Positions 1 to 8,567 of a stretch of 51,582 nucleotides of DNA are shown here, piece by piece. A program made the translations under genes and the position numbers. Under the pieces are notes generated by a model, which had not been told where the DNA came from, made no database searches, and was given only the letters and a program-made list of their open reading frames with translations. Every line of letters begins with the position of its first letter. Within the stretch, counting starts at the first letter, position 1. The DNA lies in NCBI RefSeq assembly GCF_013317235.1, contig NZ_WLCM01000031.1:1-51582 (forward strand). Reading direction: 5' to 3'. The DNA comes from Leisingera sp. ANG59. Its GTDB lineage: Bacteria; Pseudomonadota; Alphaproteobacteria; Rhodobacterales; Rhodobacteraceae.

Positions 1-3
1 GTC

Positions 4-966
4 TTATCCTTCTGCTCGCGGGCGGGGCCGCGGGGCGGGGCGGTTCTTGCGGGTCTCGCGCCAGACCGAGACCAGGCCGGAGGCGATGATCAGGGCGCTG
101 CCGAGCCAGACCTGCAGATCGGGCCATTCGTTGAAGATCAGCACGCCCCACAGGACCGACATCGGCATCGCGATGTATTCGAAAGGCGCCGCCAGCGCGG
201 CCTCGTTCATGCGGTAGGCCTGGCTGACCAGATAGCCGCCGGCCGAGCCTGCGAGGCCGACACCGATCAGATAGGGCCAGTCCTGCGGTGCGGGCCAGAT
301 CCAGGCGCGCAGGATGAAGTCGAAGGCGGGGCTGTCGCCGGTGGCAAACCGCCCGTCGCCGAAGACCAGCCCGGCCAGCGCGCTGAGGATCAGGAAGCCC
401 AGCATCGGGTAGAAGGCCAGCGTCGCTCCGGCCTCGGACCCGCCTGCGCGGCGGGTCAGCACGTGCAGGGTGGCATAGCCGCAGGCGCCGAGGAACGGCA
501 GGATGGCAGCGGGCTGGAAGGTGCCGGCACCGGGGCGCATGATGATCAGCACGCCGAGGAACCCGGCCACCACCGCGCCCCAGCGCCAGGGGCCGGGGCG
601 TTCGCCGAGGAACAGGGCTGACAGGGTGGTGACGATGAGGGGCGTGGCAAAGGCGATCGCCACCGCCTCGGCCAGCGGTAGCAGGGTGAGGCCGGTGAAG
701 AAGCAGATGTTGGCAAAGAACACCACCAGGCAGCGCAGCAGGTGCAGTTTCGGCTGGTGGGTGCGCAAGAGGTGGTAGCCGCCCTCCAGCGGCATGATGA
801 TGGCGAGCATGACGGCCACCGCGATGACGGAGCGGAACAGCACCATTTCATAAAGCGGGTAGTCGCCCGACAGGAACTTGAAGATCATGTCGATGACGGA
901 GAAGGCAATGCCGGCACCGGCCGCGGCAAAGAGGCCGGGGACGCTGATCTTCACCTCTGCGCTCAT
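4..966 (-). CDS. DMT/EamA-family membrane transporter
   Basis: This encodes a 320-residue integral membrane protein of the drug/metabolite transporter superfamily, with about ten hydrophobic segments arranged as two EamA halves. The first half begins near FAAAGAGIAFSVIDM and carries the typical glycine-rich loop FLGERPGPWRWG. The second half starts around GACGYATLHV and ends in a short basic tail. The ATG at 966 is chosen because a purine-rich GGGAGG lies just upstream; an upstream in-frame ATG at 1047 would add a proline-rich, non-membrane leader that looks spurious. The substrate cannot be read from sequence. Family members export amino acids, nucleosides or other metabolites. It is divergent from the NIPSNAP gene, across a 400-bp gap holding repeat elements. 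Confidence 0.85.
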   Translation of the reverse strand: MSAEVKISVPGLFAAAGAGIAFSVIDMIFKFLSGDYPLYEMVLFRSVIAVAVMLAIIMPLEGGYHLLRTHQPKLHLLRCLVVFFANICFFTGLTLLPLAEAVAIAFATPLIVTTLSALFLGERPGPWRWGAVVAGFLGVLIIMRPGAGTFQPAAILPFLGACGYATLHVLTRRAGGSEAGATLAFYPMLGFLILSALAGLVFGDGRFATGDSPAFDFILRAWIWPAPQDWPYLIGVGLAGSAGGYLVSQAYRMNEAALAAPFEYIAMPMSVLWGVLIFNEWPDLQVWLGSALIIASGLVSVWRETRKNRPAPRPRPRAEG

Positions 967-1034
967 GCCGTTGCCCTCCCGTCTCCTGCCCTTGATCAGT
1001 GGCGGATTTGGTCTGGCCGGGCAATGGGCCGGGG

Positions 1035-1080
1035 CGGAAAAATGCAATTTTTCCGGGCAAAATTCCGGGGCGGAATTTTG
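1035..1080. repeat. Tandem AT-rich hairpins (copy 1)
   Basis: Two perfect inverted repeats lie almost back to back. The first has arms CGGAAAAA and TTTTTCCG around TGCAA (1035-1055). The second has arms CAAAATTCC and GGAATTTTG around GGGGC (1058-1080). The same design, with related arm sequence, recurs at 11600-11646. It sits between divergently transcribed genes, so a role as an ordinary terminator for either neighbour is unlikely here. Confidence 0.6.
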
Positions 1081-1139
1081 GGGCGCAGAACATGGAGGTT
1101 CGGGGCCGGGGAAAGGGTGGATTTCTTGCTGAGAAGCGG

Positions 1140-1260
1140 TTCAGGGGCAGGTATGCCCCTGAACGCGCCTGACTGAGTGTGGAGCGGCCTGATCCCGCGT
1201 CAAGGCCAAGCCGTGCTACGCAGGGTCCGCTGGCGCGGAGCCTTGACCCGGGAGCAGGCC
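1140..1260 (+). repeat. Structured two-part repeat element (copy 1)
   Basis: The element opens with a perfect 10-bp hairpin with arms TTCAGGGGCA and TGCCCCTGAA around a GGTA loop (1140-1163). A GCGCCTG box follows at 1165-1171, then a spacer of 14 bases. A near-perfect long inverted repeat comes next, with 21-base arms at 1186-1206 and 1240-1260 (two mismatches) and TCAAGG/CCTTGA at its core. Inside it sits a small hairpin TCCGC-TGGC-GCGGA (1226-1239). The copy at 6081-6194 keeps the order, the GCGCCTG box, the spacer length and the TGGC loop while the stem bases differ. It could be a MITE-like or REP-like repeat or an RNA; I do not recognise it as a named family. Confidence 0.5.
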
Positions 1261-1367
1261 TGCGGGGGCGCACATTTGCGTTTGCGAACAGGGAGATCAC
1301 GCAATGTCATTGGGCAAGGCGGGCAGCGGCGCTTAGGTTTGGCCCTAAACCAGCACATGAGGTGGCC

Positions 1368-1706
1368 ATGATCACATGTTATATCACGTATGAAATTCAC
1401 CCGGACAAGGTTGAGGCCTTTGAGGTCTACGCCAAGGCCTGGATCCCGCTGGTGGAGCGTTTCGGCGGCACCCATCACGGCTATTTCCTGCCGCATGAAA
1501 GCGCCAATGATCTGGCGGTTGCGCTGTTTTCCTTCCCGTCTCTGGCCGCCTATGAGGAGTACCGCGCAAAAAGCTTTGAGGATGCGGACTGCCTGGCGGC
1601 GTTCCGGTTCGCCCGGGAGAACGGCATCGTCCGGCGCTATGACCGGACCTTCTTGCGTCCTGTTCTGGAGGGCGACCTTGCGCCGCTGAAGGCAGCGATG
1701 TCCTAG
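1368..1706 (+). CDS. NIPSNAP-family protein
   Basis: This small 112-residue protein matches the NIPSNAP family, a ferredoxin-like alpha/beta fold. It shows an N-terminal strand [14 protein letters not shown], a helix containing [14 protein letters not shown], the following GYFLPHE strand, and a second half beginning [15 protein letters not shown]. The family's biochemical role in bacteria is not settled. The ATG at 1368 is preferred because GAGG precedes it by a few bases and the family match begins there. Its stop overlaps the stop of the convergent yaiI gene by three bases. It stands alone on the plus strand, downstream of the structured repeat at 1140-1260. Confidence 0.8.
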   Translation: MITCYITYEIHPDKVEAFEVYAKAWIPLVERFGGTHHGYFLPHESANDLAVALFSFPSLAAYEEYRAKSFEDADCLAAFRFARENGIVRRYDRTFLRPVLEGDLAPLKAAMS

Positions 1707-2161
1707 CGGCCCGCCTTGGCGGCTCTGAGCTCGCGCTCCAGCGCATCCAGAAACCGCGAGCGGTCGGCCTTGGTGAAACCCTTGCCGCCGCCCTGCATGC
1801 CCAAGGGGTTGGCGGCGCGCAGGTCGGCCATCAGGTCGCGCATCGCCAGCTGCTGGCCGATGTTGGCCTGGGTAAAGCGCTCGCCGTTGTGGCGCAGCAC
1901 GCGGGCGCCGGCCTCGATGCATTTGGCGGCCAGCGGGATGTCGCCTGTCACCACCACGTCGCCGGGCCCGCAGCGGTCCGCGATCCACATGTCGGCCACA
2001 TCGGCGCCCTCGGCCACGATCACGGTTTCCACCAGCGGGTTCTGCGAGGGGCGCAGCCCGCCGTTGGAGACCACGAACATGCGCAGGCCGTGGCGGGTGG
2101 CGACCCGCTCGGCCTCCTGCTTCACAGGGCAGGCGTCGGCGTCGATGTAGAGGGCGGTCAC
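1703..2161 (-). CDS. yaiI: YaiI/YqxD family protein (UPF0178, DUF188)
   Basis: The 152-residue protein is a full-length member of the DUF188 family, which has a PIN-like nuclease fold. The hallmark N-terminus [12 protein letters not shown] and the downstream [19 protein letters not shown] segment with clustered acidic residues are both present. The C-terminal [14 protein letters not shown] motif is also typical. The start is a GTG whose bases overlap the sthA stop codon in the arrangement GTGA, so translation is probably coupled to sthA. The cellular function of this family is not established; a metal-dependent nuclease activity is inferred from fold only. Confidence 0.85.
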   Translation of the reverse strand: MTALYIDADACPVKQEAERVATRHGLRMFVVSNGGLRPSQNPLVETVIVAEGADVADMWIADRCGPGDVVVTGDIPLAAKCIEAGARVLRHNGERFTQANIGQQLAMRDLMADLRAANPLGMQGGGKGFTKADRSRFLDALERELRAAKAGR

Positions 2162-3660
2162 TCTGCCGCCTTCTTCTCTGCTTCGGGTTGCTTCTCCGGT
2201 TTCGCCTCTGCCTTGGGGGCGGGCTTGGCCTTGCGGGCGGGTTTCTTGACCTTGAACTCTTCCGGGATCGGCATCCGGTTGAAGGCGTCGAGACCGGCGA
2301 TTTTATAGGCCTCGGCCAGGGTCGGGTAGTTGAAGGTGTTCTGCACGAAGTAGTCCACCGTGCCCTTGAGGTTCAGCACCGCCTGGGCGATGTGAATGAG
2401 CTCTGTTGCGCCTTCACCGACGATCTGCACGCCCAGCACCCGGCGGGTCTTCAGCGAGAACAGCATTTTGAGCATGCCATGCTCCAGCCCCATGATGTGG
2501 CCGCGGGAGGTCTCGCGGAAGCGGGCGACGCCGACCTCATAGGGGATGCCGCGCTCTTTCAGCTCTTCCTCGGACATGCCGCAGGTGGACATTTCCGGCA
2601 CTGAGTAGATGCCGTAGGGGTACCAGGGGCTTTCAGGCAGGGTCGGGGTTTCCAGCGCGTGGCAGGCGGCGACGCGGCCCTGCTGCAGCGAGGTGGAGGC
2701 GAGCGACGGGTGGCCGATCACATCGCCCGCGGCATAGATATGGGGCACTTCGGTCTGGTAGGTCTTGCGGTCCACGCTGAGGCGGCCGCGGTGGTCGGTC
2801 TTGAGGCCAACAGCCTCGAGGTTCAGGGCGGAGGTGGCGCCCATCCGGCCAGCCGCAAACAGCAGCATTTCAGAGCGCACGTGGCGGCCGTTGTCGAGGA
2901 TCACCTCAACATGCTCGCCGCGGTCCTCGATGCTTTCGACGGCGGAGCCGAGCCGCAGGTCAACGCCGTTTTCGCGGATCTGGTGGGTGAAGTCCTGGAT
3001 CAGGGTCTTGTCGATGAAGTCGAGGAAGGTCTCGCGCGGCTCGATCAGGGTGACGCGCACGTCGAGGGCGGAGAACATGGTGGCGTATTCCACCCCGATC
3101 ACGCCGGCGCCGATCACGGTGAGGGAGCGTGGGATTTCGGCCATCTCCAGGAACTCGTCACCGTCCACAACGGTCTTGCCGTTGAAGGGCACATACTCCG
3201 GGCGGTAGGTCTTGGTGCCGGTGGAAATGAGGAATTTCTCTGCCGTCAGCCGGGTGGTTTCGCCCGCCTCGGTGGCCACCTCGACCTCATTCGGGCCGAT
3301 GAATTTCGCCAGCCCCAGCAGCGTGTCCACGTGATTGCGGTTGAACTGGTGCTCCAGCACGTCGACCTCGTAATCGAGGGTCATGTGCAGGCGCGCCTTC
3401 AGGTCGTTGGCTTCGATCTGGTCCTTCACGCGGTAGGAGCGGCCGTAGAATGACCGCTCGCGCCAGCCGGAGAGGTTCAGCACGGTTTCGCGCAGGGTCT
3501 TAGACGGGATGGTGCCGGTGTGCACCGACACGCCGCCGAGGCGGTCCTTGCGGTCGATCACCAGCACCCGGCGGTGCAGCTTGCCCGCCTGGATGGCAGC
3601 GGCGCGGCCCGAGGGGCCGGAGCCGATGATGATCAGGTCATAATCAAAGTCTTCACTCAT
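2158..3660 (-). CDS. sthA: Soluble pyridine nucleotide transhydrogenase (Si-specific)
   Basis: This 500-residue FAD flavoprotein of the pyridine nucleotide-disulfide oxidoreductase family is predicted to move hydride between NADPH and NAD+ in the cytoplasm. It has an N-terminal FAD motif [17 protein letters not shown], a second dinucleotide motif [18 protein letters not shown] near residue 180, and the dimerisation-domain sequence [19 protein letters not shown]. The redox cysteine pair of the lipoamide dehydrogenase relatives is replaced (Ser45 and Thr50 in [13 protein letters not shown]), as expected for SthA. A C-terminal tail of about 35 residues rich in Lys, Ala, Pro and Glu extends beyond the usual family end. 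AGGA lies eight bases before the ATG. fghA is immediately upstream in the same direction. Confidence 0.92.
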   Translation of the reverse strand: MSEDFDYDLIIIGSGPSGRAAAIQAGKLHRRVLVIDRKDRLGGVSVHTGTIPSKTLRETVLNLSGWRERSFYGRSYRVKDQIEANDLKARLHMTLDYEVDVLEHQFNRNHVDTLLGLAKFIGPNEVEVATEAGETTRLTAEKFLISTGTKTYRPEYVPFNGKTVVDGDEFLEMAEIPRSLTVIGAGVIGVEYATMFSALDVRVTLIEPRETFLDFIDKTLIQDFTHQIRENGVDLRLGSAVESIEDRGEHVEVILDNGRHVRSEMLLFAAGRMGATSALNLEAVGLKTDHRGRLSVDRKTYQTEVPHIYAAGDVIGHPSLASTSLQQGRVAACHALETPTLPESPWYPYGIYSVPEMSTCGMSEEELKERGIPYEVGVARFRETSRGHIMGLEHGMLKMLFSLKTRRVLGVQIVGEGATELIHIAQAVLNLKGTVDYFVQNTFNYPTLAEAYKIAGLDAFNRMPIPEEFKVKKPARKAKPAPKAEAKPEKQPEAEKKAAE

Positions 3661-3677
3661 GGCCGCGTCCTTTGGTC

Positions 3678-4511
3678 TTAGTTCTGGTACAGCGCGTCGG
3701 CGTGGAAGGAGACATGCTCCTCCATGAAGGTCGACACGAAGAAATAGCTGTGGTCATAGCCCGGCTGCATCCGCAGGGTGGCCTGCTGGCGGCGTTCGGC
3801 GACGGCGTGGGCCAGCGCCTCGGGCTTCAGGAGGTCGATGAACTGGTCGGAGGTGCCGGTGTCGATCAGGATCGGGCCGTCAAAGCCTTTCTCGCGCATC
3901 AGGAGGGTGGCGTCATGCTTGGCCCAGGCGGCTTCATCGTCGCCCAGATAGGCGCTCAGCTGCTTGCGGCCCCAGTCCGACTGGGTCGGGTTGGAGATCG
4001 GCGCAAAGGCGGAGACCGACTTGTAGCGGCCCGGCAAGTTCATCGCCAGCGTCAGCGCGCCGTGGCCGCCCATGGAGTGGCCAGTGACCGCCTGACGGTC
4101 CAGGTCGACGGCGAACTTGTCGCCCAGCAGCGCAGGCAGTTCCTCGGCCACATAGTCCCACATGCGGAAATGCGGCGCCCAGGGCTGTTGCGTGGCGTTC
4201 ACGTAGAAGCCCGCGCCCTGGCCCAGGTCATAGGCGTCATCATCCGCCACGCCTTCGCCGCGGGGGGAGGTGTCGGGGAAGACGATGGCGATGCCCTGCT
4301 CGGCGCACCAGGCCTGGGCGCCGGCCTTGGTCATGGCGTTCTCGTGGGTGCAGGTGAGGCCCGACAGATACCACAGCACCGGTACCGGGCCGTCCTTGGC
4401 CTCCTCCGGCAGGAACAGGCCAAAGGTCATGTCGCCGCCAGTGGCGGAGCTGGCGTGTTTGTAGACGCCCTGGGTGCCGCCAAAGGCGCGGTTCTCGGAA
4501 ACGGTTTCCAT
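3678..4511 (-). CDS. fghA: S-formylglutathione hydrolase
   Basis: The 277-residue alpha/beta hydrolase cleaves S-formylglutathione to formate and glutathione, the last step of glutathione-dependent formaldehyde oxidation. The nucleophile is Ser146 in GHSMGGHGA, the acid is Asp222 in TGTSDQF and the base is His254 in GYDHSYFF. The LSGLTCTHENA oxyanion region near residue 50 is also diagnostic. The start has a GAGGAG ribosome binding site. The usual partner, class III alcohol dehydrogenase, is not adjacent; sthA follows 17 bases downstream. The enzyme would handle formaldehyde made by the N-demethylation genes 30-40 kb away, which is an inference from pathway knowledge. Confidence 0.93.
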   Translation of the reverse strand: METVSENRAFGGTQGVYKHASSATGGDMTFGLFLPEEAKDGPVPVLWYLSGLTCTHENAMTKAGAQAWCAEQGIAIVFPDTSPRGEGVADDDAYDLGQGAGFYVNATQQPWAPHFRMWDYVAEELPALLGDKFAVDLDRQAVTGHSMGGHGALTLAMNLPGRYKSVSAFAPISNPTQSDWGRKQLSAYLGDDEAAWAKHDATLLMREKGFDGPILIDTGTSDQFIDLLKPEALAHAVAERRQQATLRMQPGYDHSYFFVSTFMEEHVSFHADALYQN

Positions 4512-4738
4512 GGGTGAGGCTCCTCAAAATCTGTTAGCCCTATCGCTATCCGCAGTTGGCCTCAGGGTCCAGCGGATGGGCGGCAGCAATGCCGGTTTTT
4601 GCGGCATGAGGCTTGCGGAAACGCAAACAATCGGGGCTTTGGCCGACGGGAGGATGCCGCATTTGCGCAGAGGGTGCTGGACAGCCGATGCGAAAACCGG
4701 GACAGTCCGCCGCCAAGGCAAGAGGGAGGCACAGGGCC

Positions 4739-5080
4739 ATGAGCGATTTTCTGAGACTGACACCGGAGGCTGCGGAGGCGGAGGTGGAGCGCCCGGCACC
4801 GGAGAAGGTGCTGGTAGGCGATCCGGTCTTCACCACGTGGAATGCGGAAGAGCGGAACGGTTTGTACTGCGGCATCTGGCAGTCGACACCGGGCAAGTGG
4901 CGGATTTCCTATGACGAGTGGGAATACTGCCGGATCCTAGAGGGGCGTTCGGTGATCACCAGCGATGACGGCACGGAATATCCGCTGGCGGCAGGCGACA
5001 GTTTCATCCTGCGGCCCGGTTTCAGCGGAACCTGGGAGGTGATCGAGACCACCCGCAAGGATTACGTGATCCGGCTTTAG
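4739..5080 (+). CDS. Cupin domain protein (DUF861-like)
   Basis: This is a 113-residue single-domain cupin. The conserved core reads VFTTWNAEERNGLYCGIWQ, then GKWRISYDEWEYCRILEG, with a closing GDSFILRPGFSGTWEV. These match the cupin_3/DUF861 group, which includes ureidoglycine aminohydrolase relatives, although the metal-binding histidines of classical cupins are largely absent. The ATG at 4739 follows a GGGAGG sequence at suitable distance; a longer reading frame upstream has no family similarity. The gene is monocistronic and its end overlaps that of the convergent AEC carrier by four bases. Its substrate is unknown. Confidence 0.75.
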   Translation: MSDFLRLTPEAAEAEVERPAPEKVLVGDPVFTTWNAEERNGLYCGIWQSTPGKWRISYDEWEYCRILEGRSVITSDDGTEYPLAAGDSFILRPGFSGTWEVIETTRKDYVIRL

Positions 5081-6000
5081 GAAACCCAGGCGATCACCGC
5101 CGGCACGGTGACGATCGACACCACGGTGGAGATGAAGATGGCGGCGGAGGCCCGGTGCGGGGCCACGCCGTAGTGCTGCGCCAGCATGTAGACATTGCCC
5201 GCCACCGGCAGCGATGCGGCGGCGATGGCAACGGCGGCGGAGAACGGCGCCGCCGGGATCAGCCACAGCACCGCGACAGCAACGCAGGCCGGGTGCAGCA
5301 CCAGTTTGGCAAAGCTGAGCCAGCCGGAGATATGCACCCGTTCTGCCGATTTCGAGGCCAGCGACGCGCCGATGGCAAACAGCGCGCCGGGGGTGGCGGC
5401 ACCGCCGAGGATGGTGAGGAAGTCGTTTGCGGGCTCCGGGATCGGCAGGGCGGAGGCCGACCAGGCAAGGCCTGCGGTGATGGACAGGATCATCGGGTTT
5501 TTCATGAGGCCCAGCCCGACCAGCCGGAGTGTGGCAAGACCAAGCCCCTGGCCTCGGCCTGCGTTGATCAGAATCACGATCAGCGAGGAAAACACCACCA
5601 GATCAACGCTGAGCACCACCATCATCGGCGCCGCGGAGGCCGGGCCGAACAGGATCGCCATCATTGGCAGCCCCAGGAAACCCACATTGCCGATCGCGGC
5701 GCATTGCGCCTCCACCGCTGCGGTGGGCACGTCCAGGCCGCGGGCCATGGCGACAGCTGTCACCAGCAGGTAGACCGCCAGCGTGCCCGCCAGGTAGCCG
5801 AGGATCAGGGTTGGGTCGAAGACCTCGGCAAAGGACAGGTTGGCGGCGAAGCCGAAGATCATCGCCGACAGCGGGAAGTAGAACACGAAGCGGGTGAGAT
5901 AGGCGGTGGCTTCCTCGGTGAAAAACCGGCTGCGCCCGGCCCAGTAGCCAAGGCCGATGATTGCGAAGAAGGGCAGGGTGCGGAAGAAGATCTCGGCCAT
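5077..6000 (-). CDS. AEC-family transporter (auxin efflux carrier type)
   Basis: The 307-residue protein has about ten transmembrane segments and matches the AEC family, whose bacterial members move malonate, malate or other small acids. The N-terminal segment MAEIFFRTLPFFAIIGLGYWAG, the central NPMILSITAGL and the later GATPGALFAIGASLA are typical. The ATG at 6000 is the first start giving the family N-terminus; a longer frame upstream runs through repeat DNA and is rejected. No strong Shine-Dalgarno sequence is visible. The region upstream contains the second copy of the structured repeat. Confidence 0.85.
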   Translation of the reverse strand: MAEIFFRTLPFFAIIGLGYWAGRSRFFTEEATAYLTRFVFYFPLSAMIFGFAANLSFAEVFDPTLILGYLAGTLAVYLLVTAVAMARGLDVPTAAVEAQCAAIGNVGFLGLPMMAILFGPASAAPMMVVLSVDLVVFSSLIVILINAGRGQGLGLATLRLVGLGLMKNPMILSITAGLAWSASALPIPEPANDFLTILGGAATPGALFAIGASLASKSAERVHISGWLSFAKLVLHPACVAVAVLWLIPAAPFSAAVAIAAASLPVAGNVYMLAQHYGVAPHRASAAIFISTVVSIVTVPAVIAWVS

Positions 6001-6080
6001 GAGTAATTGGTAACAAGAGCTGACCAATTGGCAAGGGCTGTCTTGGGCGGGACCGGGCGTGCTCCCAACTGTGCTGCGCA

Positions 6081-6194
6081 CAGGGCAGGTCTGCCCTGAG
6101 AGCGCCTGGTCAATTGTGATATCGTCCAAGACAGCCTCAAGGGTAAACCGCGCTGGCGCGCGGCGGCTGTGCCGCCCTTGACCCTGCCTTGGAC
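6081..6194 (+). repeat. Structured two-part repeat element (copy 2)
   Basis: This second copy of the element at 1140-1260 opens with a hairpin with arms CAGGGCA and TGCCCTG around GGTC (6081-6098). GCGCCTG follows at 6102-6108, then a 15-base spacer. A long imperfect inverted repeat has 20-base arms at 6124-6143 and 6175-6194, again with the TCAAGG/CCTTGA core. Inside is a perfect hairpin CCGCGC-TGGC-GCGCGG (6148-6163). More GC-rich hairpins follow between 6200 and 6290. The gap from 6001 to 6292 holds no recognisable gene. Confidence 0.5.
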
Positions 6195-6292
6195 AAGTGC
6201 AGCACCCGCAGCGCGTCAGCGCTGCCGGGCCCAACCGGGGAGGGGCAGCCTTTGGCTGCTCCGGAACGGGCGGGAGTACCCCGCTGGCGGCT

Positions 6293-7267
6293 CTAGCCGC
6301 TGCCGATCAGCGCGCCGGCGCCGAGCACCAGGGCACCGCCCAGAACCACCTGCATAGTGGCGCGCCAGAACGGGGTTTCCATGAACTTGTTCTGGATCCA
6401 GGCAATGGCCCAAAGCTCCACAAAGACGATCAGCAGCGCCAGCGTGGTGGCGGTCCAGAAATCCGGGATCAGGTAGGGCAGGGCATGGCCGAGGCCGCCG
6501 ACGGTGGTCATGATGCCGGAGGCCAGCCCGCGTTTGACGGGGGAGCCGCGGCCCGACAGCTCGCCGTCGTCGGAGGCCGCCTCGGTGAAGCCCATCGAGA
6601 TGCCGGCCCCGACCGAGGCCGCCATGCCGACCAGGAAGGTGGTCCAGGTGTCCTGGGTGGCAAAGGCGGTGGCAAAGATCGGCGCCAGGGTGGAGACTGA
6701 GCCGTCCATCAGCCCGGCCAGCCCCGGCTGCACCCAGGTCAGCACGAACTGGCGGTGGGCGGCGCGGTCCTCGTCCGCGCGGGTGCCGTCGTCCAGATGC
6801 GCCTCTTGCAGCTCGCCGGCGCGGGCCTGATGGCCGGCCTCGGCGGCGGCCAGATCGCCCAGCAGTTTGCGGGTCGCCGCGTCCCGGGTGCGGGCGGCGG
6901 CGGCGGTGTAGAAGCGTTCGGCGTCGCGCTCCATTGCGCGGGCCTCGTCGCGGATGCGGTCCAGGCTGAGGTTCTCCATCAGCCAGATGGGGCGGCGGGC
7001 ATAGTAGCCCGCCACATGCTCGCGCCGGATCAGCGGGATGGCGGGGCCGAACCGCGCTTCGTGCAGGGCAATCAGCTGGGCGCGGTGGTCGTCTTCCTCC
7101 GCCGCCATGCCGTCAAACATCGCTGCGGAGGCGGGATATTCGGCGCGCAGCCGCTCGGCGTAGCCGCGGTAGATGCGCGCATCGTCCTCCTCGGAGGAGA
7201 TTGCAAGGGCGAGGATTTCCTGGCCGGTCAAATCCGCAAAGTGCTTGCGCTGGGTGAAAAATCGCAT
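6293..7267 (-). CDS. mbfA: Membrane-bound ferritin-like iron exporter MbfA (Er-VIT1 family)
   Basis: The 324-residue protein fuses an N-terminal rubrerythrin/erythrin-like ferritin domain (about residues 1-165) to a C-terminal VIT1/CCC1 membrane domain. The ferritin half has di-iron ligand motifs ISSEEDDARIY, AAEEDDHRAQL, EARAMERDAERF and AAEAGHQARAG. The membrane half begins GLMDGSVSTLAPIFATAF, the signature of VIT-type iron and manganese transporters, and has about five hydrophobic segments. In Bradyrhizobium and Agrobacterium such proteins export iron and protect against iron and peroxide stress under Irr control. An iron control element lies just upstream here, supporting that assignment. 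The TetR gene is divergent. Confidence 0.88.
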   Translation of the reverse strand: MRFFTQRKHFADLTGQEILALAISSEEDDARIYRGYAERLRAEYPASAAMFDGMAAEEDDHRAQLIALHEARFGPAIPLIRREHVAGYYARRPIWLMENLSLDRIRDEARAMERDAERFYTAAAARTRDAATRKLLGDLAAAEAGHQARAGELQEAHLDDGTRADEDRAAHRQFVLTWVQPGLAGLMDGSVSTLAPIFATAFATQDTWTTFLVGMAASVGAGISMGFTEAASDDGELSGRGSPVKRGLASGIMTTVGGLGHALPYLIPDFWTATTLALLIVFVELWAIAWIQNKFMETPFWRATMQVVLGGALVLGAGALIGSG

Positions 7268-7282
7268 CTGCCGCCCCTCAGC

Positions 7283-7297
7283 TTAGAATAATTCTAA
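7283..7297. promoter_or_regulatory. Iron control element (Irr-box) upstream of mbfA
   Basis: A perfect 15-bp palindrome, TTAGAATAATTCTAA, ends 16 bases before the mbfA start codon. It matches the ICE motif (TTTAGAA-N3-TTCTAAA) bound by Irr in alphaproteobacteria. Its position close to the start fits repression of mbfA when iron is low. Binding by Irr is inferred from the motif and the gene it precedes. Confidence 0.8.
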
Positions 7298-7404
7298 ACA
7301 TAACGGTTCCGCGAGGGAGCGCAAGATGATGCGGCTTAACCTGTTGCAATGGGACGGCGCAAGCTACATTAGGCCCAGACCCCTACGCAGCCTACGGAGC
7401 CCGC

Positions 7405-8022
7405 ATGAACCAGCAAGCCAGCGTCCTGCGCACCGGCCGGAAATTCGATCAGGTCCTGGACGGCGCACGCGAGGTGTTCCTGGCGGACGGGTTCGAGGGC
7501 GCGAGCGTCGACAAGATCGCCAAGGCGGCGGGGGTCTCCAAGGCGACGCTCTACAGCTATTTCCCTGACAAGCGGGTGCTGTTCATGGAGGTGGTGCGCT
7601 CTGCCTGCGTGCAGCAGGCGGATGAATCACTGGATCTGGCACCCGGCAGCTGCGGGCCGCGGGATGTTCTGCGGGCAGCGGCGGAGCGGGTGCACGGGGT
7701 GCTGCTGGGCGGCTTCAGCCTGCAGCTGTTCCGCATCTTCGTGGCGGAGGCCGACCGATTTCCGGAGCTGGGGCCGATGTTCTATGAAAGCGGCCCGATG
7801 GTGCTGCACGGGGAGATCCGCGACTATATCGAAACCGCTGCAGCGCGGGGCGAGCTGAAGATCGAAGACGCCGACCTGGCCGCCGCGCAGTTCATCGAGT
7901 TGTGCAAAGCGGATATCTTCCTGCGGTTCCTGTTCAAGATCGATACCGAGTTCACCGAGGCCGAGCGCGAGCGGGTGATCAGCGGTGCGATTGACACCTT
8001 CATGGCGCGGTTCGGCGCCTGA
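7405..8022 (+). CDS. TetR/AcrR-family transcriptional regulator
   Basis: This 205-residue regulator has an N-terminal TetR DNA-binding domain: LDGAREVFLADGFEGASVDK leads into the helix-turn-helix KIAKAAGVSKATLYSYFPDK at about residues 36-55. The C-terminal half is helical and resembles the TetR_C domain of AcrR-like regulators, with ELCKADIFLRFLF near residue 170. It is divergent from mbfA, with the ICE between them, but nothing in sequence ties it to iron. The next gene in its direction is imuB, on the far side of a minus-strand cytochrome gene, so it is probably monocistronic. The ligand and targets are unknown. Confidence 0.85.
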   Translation: MNQQASVLRTGRKFDQVLDGAREVFLADGFEGASVDKIAKAAGVSKATLYSYFPDKRVLFMEVVRSACVQQADESLDLAPGSCGPRDVLRAAAERVHGVLLGGFSLQLFRIFVAEADRFPELGPMFYESGPMVLHGEIRDYIETAAARGELKIEDADLAAAQFIELCKADIFLRFLFKIDTEFTEAERERVISGAIDTFMARFGA

Positions 8023-8051
8023 AGTGCCTGGCGGCAGGGGCCGCTGTCCGG

Positions 8052-8528
8052 TCAGTGGGTTGTGAAGCTGTTGGGGGTCCTGCGGTAGGTCTCGTGGCAG
8101 CTGAGACAGCCTTGCATCAGCCCTGGCAGGGTGCGGCGCAGGGCGGGCAGGGAGCGGGTGCTGAGGGCTCTGGCCGCAATTTCGGCTGATTTGGCCCGGG
8201 CTTCGAAATCATCCCAGGATATCCAGATCTGGGGCCGGGCGTGGCTGCGCGGGTCCATCCGGTGCTTGCGGAAATGCTTGCGGATGCTGCTGGTGGATTT
8301 GATCAGCTGCCGACGGGCGGTGCGCGCCTTGTCCCGGTCGAAAACGATGCGCCCGGACATCATGCCGGTGAGCACATCCATCGCTGCCTTCTGCCCGGTC
8401 ATCAGGGCGATGCGGCGGGTCACATGCTTGCTGAGGCCGCTATCCGCTGTGACCGGGGCCGAGGGGCCGGCGGCCAGGGCCGCAAGCAGGGCAAGACAGG
8501 CAAGAGGTTTGAGCAGGCGCAGGGTCAT
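8052..8528 (-). CDS. Cytochrome c' (class II c-type cytochrome)
   Basis: The 158-residue product starts with a signal peptide (MTLRLLKPLACLALLAALAA, cleavage near APVTADS) and ends with a heme-attachment motif CLSCHETYRR close to the C-terminus. A C-terminal CxxCH in an otherwise helical protein is the signature of four-helix-bundle cytochromes c', found in the periplasm and linked to nitric oxide binding or electron transfer. The ATG at 8528 is chosen for the signal peptide. It lies head to head with imuB, so the SOS box at 8568 is also near its promoter, but control by LexA is not implied by function. Confidence 0.8.
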   Translation of the reverse strand: MTLRLLKPLACLALLAALAAGPSAPVTADSGLSKHVTRRIALMTGQKAAMDVLTGMMSGRIVFDRDKARTARRQLIKSTSSIRKHFRKHRMDPRSHARPQIWISWDDFEARAKSAEIAARALSTRSLPALRRTLPGLMQGCLSCHETYRRTPNSFTTH

Positions 8529-8567
8529 TGCGCAGCGCCCCTGCGGATTGACCGAATCGCATATTGA

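Larger units (their letters stand above)
967..1367. other. Intergenic region with repeat elements, no gene
   Basis: This 401-bp stretch separates the divergent DMT transporter and NIPSNAP genes. It holds the AT-rich tandem hairpins at 1035-1080 and the larger structured repeat at 1140-1260, both listed separately. Beyond these I see no convincing reading frame. Short frames here have no family resemblance. The promoters of both flanking genes must lie here, but I could not pick clear -35/-10 boxes. Confidence 0.6.
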
